Assembly (NCBI GenBank): GCA_008704415.1 | Contig: VXIS01000061.1 | Location: forward strand, 119,248 to 183,247 | Reading direction: 5' to 3' | DNA: 64,000 nt | Source of the DNA: Sphaerosporella brunnea | Taxonomy: Eukaryota > Ascomycota > Pezizomycetes > Pezizales > Pyronemataceae | In this document: one piece after another, positions 10,001-24,281 of the stretch | Layout of the letters: each line of letters begins with the position of its first letter | How positions within the stretch are numbered: position 1 is the stretch's first letter | The notes under the pieces: generated by a model | Databases searched by the model: none | What the model was told of the DNA's origin: nothing | What the model saw: only the letters and a program-made list of their open reading frames with translations | Position numbers and translations under genes: made by a program

Positions 10001-12758
10001 CGAAAGCCGAGCTTGAAGAGGATGATGGCGAGGCAACCATCAACTGGAAGCAGGAGGTTAACATCACCTCCTCCGGTCAAGCTTCCGTTACTACGGAAAA
10101 GGAAGACGCATTGGTACCGACCGGTCTCGTAGCTCTCACCTTGGGTCACATCGCCAAGACCACGGAAGACGGTGCTATACTTGCCTTTTTGCCAGGTTTG
10201 GATGAAATTCTGAAGGTTGAGGAGATCTTGCGGACGAACCGAATCCTGAACGTGGACTTTACGGATACCAGCAAATACAAGATCTACATGCTTCATTCGT
10301 CCATTCCGAACCAGAACGAAGTTTTCGAAGATCTACCGGAAGGCATTCGCAAGATCATCTTGTCTACCAACATTGCGGAGACATCTATTACCATCCCCGA
10401 TGTCAAGTTCGTCGTCGACACTGGCAAGCTGAGAGAGAAGCAGTACGAGCAGGCTCGCCGTATCACTCAATTGGTGTGTACTTGGGTCAGCAAGTCCAAC
10501 TCTAAGCAGAGAGCTGGTCGTGCCGGTCGTGTGCAAAATGGTAACTACTATGCCCTGTTCTCTCGCAAGCGGTTCGAGACGCTGCGAGCTACTGGGTTGC
10601 CCGAGATGTTACGTTCCGATCTCCAGGAGATCTGTCTAGACATCAAACTGCAAGGTTTCAAGGATCCTATCGCAAGTTTCTTGTCAGAAGCCATCGAGCC
10701 TCCTGCCCCCCACGCCATCGACTCGTCCTTGCGTCAGCTTATGGCTCTCGGTGCTATCGACCCGAACGAGAACTTAACCCAGCTGGGACACGTTTTGGCC
10801 ACTATGCCCGTTGAGCCTGCCCTTGGCAAGATGATCCTTTTGGCGGTCATTTTCCGCTGCTTGGATCCTATCCTCATTCTTGGTGCTTCGGCTGGTGGAC
10901 GAGATATTTTTGTCAACCCACCGGACAAGCGGCAAGAGGCTACTAAGGCGAGACATAGATTCATTGGCGAGACCCGTAGTGACCACATGGGTGTCATCAA
11001 CGCTTTCAGGGAGTGGCGTGCGGTCAGGGATAAGGAAGGAGCGTGGGCTGCCCACCGCTTTGCTGAGTACAACTTCCTTCATCGTGGTTCGCTCAAGGTT
11101 CTGGACCAGACAGCGAAGCAGGTTGAGGACATCCTGAGCGAGATCGGCATCATCCCTCGTACCAGAAGAGGTGAATCCCTCGGATCTGAGTATGGCCACC
11201 CTAGACTCAACAGCAATTCGGATTGTATTCCTCTCATTAAGGCATTGACCTTGGCCGGAATGTACCCGAACTTGGGAATTTGCACCGGTGGCAGAGGTTT
11301 CCGGACTGTCAGCGAAAACTTCACCATGATTCACCCCTCATCGGTGCACTACACTCCAAGGGATGACCGGTCCACCCCGATCGGCGCCATCATGACATAC
11401 TCATCCAAAGCCAAGAGCAACGATGGCTCGTCCATCTTGCTTAGGCAGAACACTGAGAGCAGTGCTCTTGCGTCTTTGCTCTTCGGAGGAAAGTTGAGAT
11501 GGTCCGGCAACACCATTGAGATTGATGGTTGGTTGCCCTTCCGAACCAGAGACCAGCAGGCGAAGATTACCATCGAATTCAAGAAGTGCCTTGATAGAGT
11601 AAGTTCTGGCTATTCCTCACGCCCCACCGCCTATGGTATTAACGTGACGTGTTATAGCTCTTGGCGCACGCTTTCCGCAGTCTTTCGCAGCGCGGATCGA
11701 ACAATGGACAGACTTACTTGGCAGATGACCCTGCCAGGGAAACCTTTGCGCAGGGACTTGTGGAAGTTCTGAACTACGACGCTGGTATCCGGAACGACCG
11801 CCGCCGCCGCGGCTTCGGAAACGAAGATAACTGGCGGTCAAGCTCTCGCAACGAGAGTGCTTTCCCGCCTCTTGGTAGCGATCGACCTCGCGAAGTCATA
11901 AGTCGCCCCGGTTCTCGCACTGCCGACAGGTGGACTGGACCCGATTCCAGGGCCGGCGACCGTTATGGAGGCCCCATTAGCCGTCCGGACTCTCGCACTG
12001 ACAGTCGTTTCCCGCCTCCGGGCAGCGACAGGTTCGCCGGCCCCGGAAGCCGCCCTGACTCTCGCACTGACAGCCGTTTCCCGCCTCCGGGCAGCGACAG
12101 ATTCGCCGGCCCCGGAAGCCGCCCTGACTCTCGCACTGACAGCCGTTTCCCGCCTCCGGGCAGCGACAGATTCGCCGGCCCCGGAAGCCGCCCTGACTCT
12201 CGCACTGACAGCCGTTTCCCGCCTCCGGGCAGCGACAGGTTCGCCGGCCCCGGAAGCCGCCCTGACTCTCGCACTGACAGCCGTTTCCCGCCTCCGGGCA
12301 GCGACAGGTTCGCCGGCCCCGGAAGCCGCCCTGACTCTCGCACTGACAGCCGTTTCCCGCCTCCGGGCAGCGACAGATTCGCCGGCCCCGGAAGCCGCCC
12401 TGACTCACGCACCGACATGCGGTTCCCGCCTCTCGGTAGCGACAGACAGGGGTCCATCAGCCGTCCCAACTCGAGGACTGGTGACCGAAACGAGCCTCGC
12501 CTAGCCGATAGGTGGACGCCTAATAGTCGACCAGAGTCTCGCACTGGGGACAGGTTCTCCGACGCCCGCGGTGGTGACAGGTGGACTTCTAGCAGCCGTA
12601 CGGACTCGCAGGTTGACCGTTTTGGTGTGCGTGGCAACGGCCGCTACACCCCGGCCGATGTCCGTTCCGCTCTCCCACCCGACAGTTTCGGTAACAGCAG
12701 CGGCGGAGCTACCGATCGGTACCGTCCAGACTCCCGGATCCAGAGCAAGTGGCGATAA
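7057..12758 (+). CDS. DExH-box RNA helicase with RGG-like N-terminus and repetitive tail
   Basis: The core exons 7455-8135, 8203-9256, 9308-11598 and 11658-12758 join in phase. Starting at ATG 7476 gives 1701 residues. A short upstream exon (7057-7071, MQRFS) can splice in phase to 7455 and would add 12 residues. The N-terminus is Gly/Arg-rich, followed by a region resembling double-stranded-RNA-binding folds. The motor has motif I GATGSGKTTQVPQ (split by an intron), motif II DEVH, motif III SATMD, later motifs STNIAETS and QRAGRAGR, then the winged-helix/HA2 and OB regions. This places it in the DHX/yeast YLR419W-like group of ATP-dependent RNA helicases; the substrate is unknown. The C-terminal 200 residues are an Arg/Asp/Ser/Pro repeat encoded by a 69-bp tandem array. 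Confidence 0.9.
7072..7454 (+). other. likely first intron of the helicase gene
   Basis: A GTAAGT donor follows ATG-CAG-CGT-TTC-TCG. The proposed acceptor is ACTACAG at 7448-7454, with a CTAAT branch-like site about 22 bases upstream. At about 380 nt it is long for this locus, as first introns often are. If it is not used, translation would start at 7476 and this stretch would be promoter or leader. Confidence 0.5.
11990..12440 (+). repeat. 69-bp tandem repeat in the helicase coding tail
   Basis: Units starting at 12006, 12075, 12144, 12213, 12282 and 12351 are almost identical, with a degenerate seventh at 12420. Each encodes 23 residues of the type SRFPPPGSDRFAGPGSRPD plus SRTD. The period is a multiple of three, so copy-number change keeps the frame. 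The near identity of the copies points to recent expansion or ongoing homogenisation. Confidence 0.95.
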
Positions 12759-13362
12759 ATGTTTACAAAAAAAAGTTGGGGTAATCTGAAGGGTATAGAT
12801 TGGGTTGTGGGTGTTTCAGGGTATCAATAGATGCTTTTCCTATGTCACTTGTTCTGTTCTGTTCCATTGGGGGGCGTTCTCTGTTTTTTCTGCTTACATC
12901 TGTCTTGTCCTTGTTGTGTGAGGTTCCTGCCTGTCCCCACCGTTGTATTATACTTGTTATGAGAGGGGAAGGGGTTGGGCACGGGGACGGGATTGTGTGC
13001 GAGTAGAGAGGAGGAGAGAATGTCACGATTATGATGGGCAATGCGGTTTGCTGTATTTACTTTTGCTCTTGCAATTGCGTGCGCGTGTGCTTGCGACGGG
13101 TGGATGAGATCTCTCCCTCAACTGTATCTACTATTGACATTTCTACTTGTTACTCGGAATAGAAGTGGGTTTTTGAAGTGGTTGTTTGAAGGGTGACTCT
13201 CAGTGAACCCTCGACTTCGCGACATCCGGGTAACCCACACACCGGGGCTTTGTGCAACCATCCCAGCTTCCACGCCTTCCCGCCGCGTCTTTCCACAGTG
13301 CTAGAACCCACGAACCTTCAACCTCCACAGTCATCAACAAAGAACAAAGAACCCCGAAGAAG
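12759..13362. other. intergenic between helicase and ALY-like gene
   Basis: Holds the 3' flank of the helicase and the leader of the next gene. Only short open frames occur, none convincing, and I saw no structured RNA or repeat. Confidence 0.6.
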
Positions 13363-14304
13363 ATGCCAAAGAAAGAAATAACACTCGACGAGATTCTCGC
13401 CAAGAGTAACCACCCCCCTCCGCCCACACGACGAACTCGGCTGATGAAGCAGAGCGCCGGGCGGAAGCTTCAAAGAAAGCAACCGCGATCATGGGGCGCT
13501 CCGCGCGCACGACGTCCACCAACCCTGCCTCCGCCTCCCCCACGAACAAGCCCTGGCGCCACGACCTGCACCACCGCGTAAATCCGGCAGCCAGCAGGGT
13601 GTCGAAGCTCCCCACCACGCTCTCCCCGACCGTCGCCCGCTCGCTGCAGAACAACCGCCTCTTTGCCGCGCTGCACGGGGACCAGGTCGAGGTTGTTCGC
13701 GGTGGCAGTAAAGCTACGGCTACCGGAAAGAAGGGAGGCGTCAACATCAAGGGCGTGGCCAAAACCGGAGACGACAGCGGCCTTAGCATCAAGGGCTCCG
13801 CCGGCCCCGCGGTCGTACAAGCTAGCAACTTTGCGCCGGGGACAACGGCGGAGGATATCCGCCATGTGTTTGAGCCGCTGGGAAAAATCACCAGCTGCAT
13901 CATCCTCACCGCTACGCCTACCGTCATCGCCGAGATTGTGTTTGAACGCAAGGAGGCGGGCGAGAAATGCATACAGATGTATAATGGCGAGAAGGCGGAT
14001 GGTAGGTTTTTTTTTTTTTTTTTTCCCCTTTTTGGTGGTTGGTGTGACTTGAAGAGCGGAGGTGCTAATGATGATGCTAGGTCGCACGTTACACGTCTTC
14101 TTCAAAAATACCCCGTCGATTGCCCTGGCGCACCAGCAGCTACAGAACCAGCTGGTCGAGCGAGATCCATTCCTGGAACGCGAGGAGGCGGACCGCAGAC
14201 GCAGGGAACAGAACATCCACTTCCAGGATGGAAGATACGGTGTTAGACCCCCCCCGATGTACTCGGATGCTTTGATACAGAAGGGAAGGGGCTTCTCTCA
14301 CTAG
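13363..14304 (+). CDS. ALYREF/Yra1-like mRNA export adaptor (RRM protein)
   Basis: Proposed exons 13363-13405, 13450-14001 and 14081-14304 give 272 residues. The N-terminus EITLDEILAKT resembles the short UAP56/Sub2-binding motif of ALY proteins. A single RRM follows (VVQASNFAPGTTAEDIRHVF, then ITSCIILTATPTVIAEIVF and, across the last intron, DGRTLHVFF), and the tail ends in charged helix and GRYGVRPPP. Proteins of this family bridge the RNA helicase Sub2/UAP56, the mRNA and the export receptor in the nucleus. The first intron is only 44 nt (GTAACC to GATGAAG) and is proposed because the first and second coding segments lie in different frames; a one-base sequencing error would be the alternative. 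The last intron (14002-14080) has a clear GCTAATG branch-like site and a long T-run near its donor. Confidence 0.75.
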
Positions 14305-15090
14305 ATCTCTCTGGTGGCATCGTTTTTTTTTTTTTTTTTTCCTTCGATAACTTTGTATAGTAGCGGCGATTCTGATTACATTTTCTTGAGGTGTTTTTTT
14401 TTTTTTTTTTTTTTTTTCTTTTCATGGCATCGCTTTCGAGGTTTCTTTCCTTAGCTGGCTGGGTTTGTGGTGCGGCGTGCATGGGTAATGACAATCATAC
14501 TTCTTCATGCTAATATCTACTGTAGAGTGCTCTGCCATCCACCGAGTGATATTCGGTGAACAGCTCCGAAGCAGGACTCGGACTTATAGCGGATTCGAGT
14601 CGACAATATGTTCAACACATTTGTCCCTCGGGCTGGAGGCCGTAAAGGAATCAACTACTCGATTCGAGCCCCCGAGAATAACTGACTCTGCATCAGGTTT
14701 GTTTCAACTGCTGTCCTGGCTGTCCTGACTGACTCATAAGCCTCTGAAACTCAGCGGGCTCTGAGCACAAACACGTACCAGGTAAGGCGGTATGTAACCA
14801 CAATTCTTACTCCGAACAAAAAGCTTTTCCATTTATGTTTGCAGTTCTGTACAAACAGGCTGACAGCGATAGCATACATAATGATAATGATGAACGACGT
14901 TTTTGTTTTGATCGTGTCGGACGTAGAAGAAAAAAAAAAGTAGTAACCAAAGTAAAAAAAAGACCCCGTGTAAAATAGGTAAGGAATCAAAAAAAAGGAA
15001 GAAACACAAAAAACACCTGTGACAGAAAAAAAACGAAATCACTTTTTGGATTCCCTTTTTTTTATATCGACCGTTTATCACACCAAGCAA
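14305..15090. other. convergent intergenic region, T-rich
   Basis: Lies between two converging genes (ALY-like, +; eIF3c, -). Contains long T-runs at about 14323-14340 and 14395-14417 and A-runs at about 14930 and 14991, and no credible coding frame. These are the two 3' flanks. Confidence 0.6.
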
Positions 15091-17895
15091 CTACGTCTTC
15101 ATAGCTCCCCCGTGGAAGCCCGACTGTTGTTGAAACTGAACACTCTTTTGCGGCCGCTGCTCGCCATCGGCGCGCCCTCCACGTCCCCGTCTACCGCCAC
15201 GGCCACCGCGGCCACCACGCGCACCTCCCCGCTGCGCACCGCCCTCTCCGCTCTGGAATCCACCCTGACCCTGTGTCTTCTGCTCAAGGAAGCGCTCGTT
15301 CATTTCCGTGAGGCCGCTGGCCTTCTCGGCGAGGGCTAGGGCAAGGGTCTGGAGTCTCGAGAGTTCGACGCCCTTGCGGAAGATGATGGCATTGTTGACC
15401 TGGTCGAGCGCGGCAGCGATCTCCTCGTGCGCAATCATCTTGGACACCAATGCGGCCACCTTGCGCTCAGGGAGCTCAAACATCTCCGTCAGCCTGTTAA
15501 GCGAGAGAGTGTCGTAGAAGGGCGCATAGGTGAAGAGGTACGTCCGCAGACCCTCTTCCTGGATCTTCTCGCTCAGCATGTCCTTGATCTTCTGAGGCTC
15601 CGGAAGAAGGTCCCAGATCTTGATGGAGTGGATAAGCTTGCTCGACTTCTTCCATTCGCCAGCAGCAAGAGCCTTGGCCGCCTGCATGACGTGGTCCCTG
15701 GTGTTCTCCGGAGGCCCAGTGAAGATCTGTCGCTCGTGGTATTCGAGCATCCTCCGGAAAGTCTTGCTGATGACACGCTTCCTGACATCGGGGCTCGAGC
15801 CGGAGGCAGCAAGGGCGGGGATCTCCAACAGCATGGAGCAGGTGAGATAAGCGCACTCCAAAAGCTCCAAGTTGATGTGCTGGTGGAACGGCAGCTGGCG
15901 CTGGCGCTCGAGACGCTCCTGCTCGGGAGTGACCTGCATGTACCGCTGAATCTGCACACCCTGGGCCAACAGCTCCTTCAGGCGACCAGTTCCGCAAATC
16001 TCCTGCATCGCGGTCTGCGCTTCGTAGATCAGACCCGCGCGGAAAGCGCAGAGACCAACCTGCACCAGTGTCCGGTTATAGAGGATTTGAGTGCTGACGT
16101 CCGCAACGTGGATGTTCTCCTGCAGATGGGACATAAGCAGCATGTCACGGGCTTTGTAGTACTGGTTGTGGAGGGCATAGTGGTAGATGTGGCACAGCAT
16201 GGCACGAGTCCGCAGCACCGTAGCATCGTGCTGGTAGAGGTAGGTGCACAAAACGTGGAGAAGATCGCTGGCGGACCCGGTAGCTTTGCTTCGGGGGGAG
16301 ATGGCCGAGTCAAACTTCGCGGGGATAGCCTTCCAGGCGTTCGCCTCACCAGTGACGATGACCTGCTGGGGCTACAAAAAAGTCAGTCTACCTAGATAAC
16401 TCCATTAGAACCAATGATACACACCTTGAAGTAAACGTGGTCCAATCTCCGCATGATGACCCGGTTAAGGGCCTCGTCGCTAGAGACGCCCTGCTCGCGG
16501 TGTAGCCTCTCGAGGTAGAGCTGGCTGCGGAGGATGGAGGTGTAGAGGGTGCCCTCGTCGCTCAAACGCTCGATGTACTCGGTAGTGTGAGGATCGATGT
16601 GTTGCAGCGAGCGTGTGAGTTCATCGTCGAGCCTATCAACGATTGAAACAACGCTGCCAGGAACCTTGAAGACCTCGCCAGGGGCAGGCTGCGGGGGCTT
16701 CTCCTCGTCATCCCACTCCTCTGCGTTCTCGACGACGACAAATTCCGGGCTGGACTCAAGGACATCGATAAGAACGTTGAATTCTTTTTCTGCACTACTT
16801 CCATGTCAGCCCTGATGCTGGTATGCTGTGACAAGGCGAGACTAACGATTTCCACTGCTCGTTCGGCAGGTACGACTGGGCACCAGTGGTAAGGTCGAAG
16901 CGGGTGGCAATCAACGCCAAAAGAACCTTAATCTTCTGGTACGGCGTCTGCGCAACCTCCAACAGTTTCTCCATGATCCTGATATGCTCTGCACGATCGG
17001 TGTTCTTCTTTCCACGGCTCTCGATGATGACCTTCAAGTGCTTGAAGATGCTCTCTGGAGTGTAGGACAACGCTTTTCCACCGCGACCGACGGAAGTGAA
17101 ACCCTCATCATCTTCCTGCTCTGGCGCGATGTTCTTGAGGAAAGCCTTCTCCACCACAGCAGGTTTGGCAACGGGTGCAGCAACAGCCTCCTCGACCATA
17201 AAGCCCTCCTTGTCCTTGCGGTACGCCTCAATCTCGATTTCATATGTCCGATTGTTTCGCTTGACCTTCTGCTTGATGGCGTTGAGGGCACGAGCGTTGG
17301 CGGCGTTCATCTTCTTGGCCGCCGCCTTGTCCTTGACCGTCTCATTCATGAAATCCTCCAACTCGGCCACGGCGCGAACATAGATCTTGGGCACCGAGAC
17401 ACCGATGGTGCCCTTCTGGACGAGCCTGTTGAGCTTGTCGAACTCTGCATGTAACCTCCGATCAGAATCGTGATATCATATCAAAGCTACCCCGCCATCA
17501 TCATCCCCGCCCGCCACCCCACCTCACACCATCATCAAAATAACGAAAGCGAAAAAAGAAAACCTACCGGACGAGATAGTAACCCAGTCATTAATTTTCT
17601 GAGCATTCTCGATGGCCTTAATCATTCCCTCGATCTCCTCCTGCCGCTTGTCCTTCGCACTCTTGACGGTTCTCTTTCCCTCGTCCTCATCGCTCTCATC
17701 GCTCTCGGCTCCTCTCAGGAATCGGCTTCCTCCTTCCTCATCGCTCTCCTCCTCCGACTCTTCCTCGGCAGACCCTTCCTCGGAGCCGCTCTCCTCCGAG
17801 CTCTCTTCCGACTCCTCCTCTTCGGAGTAGAGCTCCTCCTCGTCCGAAGAAGACGACTCGCTGTCGCTCAGACCGCCATGGAAAAACCGAGACAT
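15091..17895 (-). CDS. NIP1: translation initiation factor eIF3 subunit c
   Basis: Four exons on the minus strand (17568-17895, 16847-17444, 16425-16794, 15091-16371) join in phase to give 858 residues, the usual size for fungal eIF3c. The start MSRFFHGG followed by a long Ser/Glu/Asp-rich acidic stretch is typical of the family. Next come the helical repeat region ([19 protein letters not shown]) and a C-terminal PCI domain (ending around [21 protein letters not shown] in genomic 15430-15510). The protein ends in an Arg/Gly-rich tail. eIF3c is a core scaffold of the cytoplasmic eIF3 complex that joins the 40S subunit to eIF1, eIF5 and the ternary complex. Introns are 51-122 nt. Confidence 0.95.
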
Positions 17896-18847
17896 GCTGG
17901 GTGGTTGTGAAGCTGCTTTATTCGACGGTTATCGCGGGGACGGCAGGACGCGGGGACGGCGAGGCGCGATAAGGGGTGGATGGGATCGTCGAGCGGGCTT
18001 GCCTGACTGCTTGGTTGCTAGGGCGGGCGTTGGCGATAAAGTTGGATGAAATTTTGTGTGAAAGAGGGCGAGCCCTAACAAACCTGATGACAACGACGCT
18101 AGCCGGGAAGTGGCTGTTGAGTGGCTTATCGCTTCGCCCATTGAATGGCGAAAATATGGAGAAAGCGGAGATGTGCAAATTCAACAACAGAGCGGATTAT
18201 GCTTGAATAGCCCCCGTCGTGCGGGGGGTTGGTTGTCACTACTAATACTGACTTCTCATCAATCGCGTTCTCACACTCATTCTCCACTTTTTGAATCATA
18301 ACCGTCACTCATATCAACAATTCAGCACAGCAACATTGCAGCAACCACCGCTCCCAAGCAGAACATACACAAACTAGGATGTAACCGTGCCATACCAAAC
18401 GGTGCAAGTCCCTGCGAGATTGAGTAATAATAAAAAAAGGAAATAATCAAGAGGAACACGGTCTCGGATCACAGATGCAACGAATCAATGGGAAAATGTG
18501 GAGAGAGGAAAAAAAAAAAAAAGAACAAAGAAAAGAAAAGAAAAACATGAATGGAGTAAAGTGGGGGAAAAAGATGTGCCAGAAGACAAAAAAGAATACT
18601 TTGACTGAACATCTGCCTTCCTGTCTGCTTTACCTCCACATTATGATGAGCCGACTCATACAACCCCATGTCCTGCCCTACAAATTCTGACTCATTGTGA
18701 CCCTTTGTTCGTAACGGGAATCGCCCGCATCGAGAGCCCTTCAAGGTTCAAGGAAACCAACCAACTCAACGACGGACGAAACCCCCCAATATCTGGTCAC
18801 CATGCAACAGGTAAAACTTGTTCCCGTCATGCTGCCTCCTCTCCACG
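17896..18847. other. eIF3c promoter side and YAK1 3' flank
   Basis: Both neighbours read leftwards, so this holds the eIF3c upstream region and the YAK1 3' end. A purine-rich tract (AAAAAG-type) spans about 18507-18560. No coding frame is supported. Confidence 0.55.
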
Positions 18848-21996
<3,149 letters not shown>

Positions 21997-23694
21997 CTTC
22001 AACTAAGCGGCGACCGGTTTAGAGTGCTTGGTGGTGGTGGCTGTCCCGGCGACGGCAGAGCTGCGGTGACGGTGTCGGTTGAACCGCTGCGGGGAGGGCG
22101 AGAGCAAGATGGGGTGGGGGGGGGAGGTTTGAGGTGATGTCGAAGCGAGCAACAGGATAAACTAGAGCAGTGGGCTGGGCTGGCTGGGGGGTTGTTGGGC
22201 TTTTTTTTCTTTTGGTTTGACTGGCAACAACGACGACAAAACAATGCGCAATGCGTGGGCGCGCACTGAAGAGTCAAAAAAAAGTGTATAGAATGAGAGC
22301 GAGCGGCGGGGCAGGGGCGTAGGAAGGGGATGATTGTGATGCGTTCAAATGCGACGCTGGTGGAACTTTCTTGCAGCTGGAAAGAGCAAGAAATGGGGTT
22401 GACGAATTACAACGAATGGCGAACAAACACTGGGCGCGTTCAATTGCCTTTGTCGGTTGTTTCCAGCTAACTGAAGGGCGATAATATCGAGTTTGGGTTG
22501 GACCTTCGCAGAGCAGCGGCAACAGCAGATGCACCGCTGAGGGGTTTGACTGGCCGAATGTGTTGTCGCTGAGGACGTCTTGCTTGCTGGGAAGCGTCGT
22601 CGGCGGTGACGGGAGCGGCGGGCGGTTCAGGTTCAGCCCAGACCAGGAAACCAGCTCGACTGCAGAGATGAGCGCCAGTTTAGTTTCTGATTCGAACTCC
22701 TAGGAAATTTGCAAGCTTCGAATTCTTCACCAGCTGCACGAGTACTTACTTGCACTTAGGCTAATCCATGGTAGATACACAGAGAAGCATCTACGAACAG
22801 TTGTCTCTCTTTCCTATCCAGCGATAAAAAGAAAAAAGAAAAGCAGAACGAGATGGATCAGCAAAGATCATGGAGAACTTGATCCGTCGGCGCAGCAGCA
22901 TCGAGAATGGCCTTCGTCCCCCCCAAATTCCTCCTATGTATCAAACGTAACCACAGGCGCGAACCACCGTGCATGACAGCATCATCTGGGATGGCGTTAG
23001 TCCCGTCACCAGCGCGTGTAAATGCCCACTAATTACTCCACAAATGGTTGTATTAGTCCGGGTTTCCACTTCCGGATCTGTCCATTTCCAAGCCACCAAT
23101 GGCGTGTGCGATTGGCGGGAGGATTACCTCTTCTCTTTCCGGGTGGGTGCTTCAGTATCAAGTTAAACTTGGTCATTTCCTCGTCTCCGTTCTCGATATA
23201 CTACTACATGAGCAGGATCCTCTCTTACCAGAGGAACAGCTGCTGCCTCTAGCGCTGGGATGTGGTTGCTCGTCAAACAGCAAGGGCTTGTGATCTTGGC
23301 CAACCCGTCGTGTCTAATATGAAAATCAGTAGCTATTGTTCACTAAGAATAAGAAGGGATGACTTCTCAAGATCTTCAATACTACTCGAGGAACACCCAT
23401 CATCTACTGACCGACTTCAGGGCAGTCCAAACCATCAGATACAGCTTGCAATTCTTCCTCCACGCCGGCCAGTTCTTCTAGACCATATTCGTCATGTTGC
23501 TCCTGTTGCCTCAATTGTGCTTCAGTGAGGGCGTCGGCAAATCAACAAAACCGGAGTTTGAACATGTGTCTTGAACGTGTGGCTCGAACCCTCTCGACTG
23601 TCTTCATCGGGCGGTGGGCACAGGGTGTGTTCTGCCACACGACACATAAGTCATGTTGTTATGAGACAGTTTATGTGTAAAAGTAGCATGATTT
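21997..23694. other. long intergenic region upstream of YAK1
   Basis: About 1.7 kb between the YAK1 start codon and the tRNA gene. It probably holds a long YAK1 leader with short upstream open frames, as is common for regulatory kinases. The small plus-strand frames around 22970-23530 have no recognisable content. Confidence 0.5.
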
Positions 23695-23781
23695 GGCCGC
23701 GTGGCCCAATGGCAAGGCGCTTGACTACGAGTAAAAAACCTCAGAGATCAAGAGATTGCAGGTTCGATCCCTGCCGTGGTC
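23695..23781 (+). tRNA. tRNA-Arg (anticodon ACG) with a 16-nt intron
   Basis: The acceptor arms GGCCGCG and CGTGGTC pair over 7 bp with two G-T wobbles. The D arm contains TGGCCCAATGGC, and the anticodon stem is CTTGA/TCAAG. The T arm is GCAGG-TTCGATC-CCTGC, which includes the B box. The loop reads C-T-ACG-A, and the 16-nt insert GTAAAAAACCTCAGAG sits one base 3' of the anticodon, the canonical intron position. The mature tRNA would be 71 nt before CCA. A34 would be edited to inosine to read CGU/CGC/CGA. Confidence 0.92.
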
Positions 23782-24281
23782 ATGTTCAGTGATTGGCTTT
23801 TTTTGCTGGCGAGGTGAAAGTTTCAGAAAAGTTTGAGATAATCATGCCCACATTCTTCATAACTTCGAGCCTTCCAGCGTTGAAAAGACAGCAACACTTT
23901 CTGTCTTGCGTTGTGTCGTTGTGTGAAAACCCTAACCGTATGTGTCCCTGTATCACGTGAATAATGTCACCTCGCGTGCGTGTTGTTACACGAGGCCTCA
24001 GCACAACAACTTTACGCGAGTCTCGCGTCAACCCGCGCAACCCAACACCACCTTCTCCTCTTTTTACCCAACCAACCTTTACCCAACCAACCTTTACCCA
24101 ACCACCATCCTCCAACTTACGAACAATCTACCAAACGACAAACCCACGCCAACCCATTCTCAAGCGACAGCTCTTCCTCTCCATACCCCGCTGCGCTTCC
24201 TCTCCGCTTCAATACTTCACTGCGACTCATCTTCTCAAACATTCGAACCACGTACCCATACAGTTTAACCCCGTATTAAAG
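23782..24281. other. upstream region of the Rad26-like gene
   Basis: Intergenic leader between the tRNA and the Snf2 gene. It contains a short tandem repeat with unit TTTACCCAACCAACC at about 24059-24103, rich in C and A, probably in the 5' untranslated region. Otherwise nothing is seen. Confidence 0.55.

Noticed and set aside
11963..12637. minus-strand and alternative-frame repeat proteins in the helicase tail
   Set aside because: The 69-bp repeat is a multiple of three, so all frames stay open; only the plus frame continues the helicase.
15427..16395. 322-codon plus-strand open frame
   Set aside because: It is the antisense shadow of eIF3c, which has full family similarity on the minus strand.
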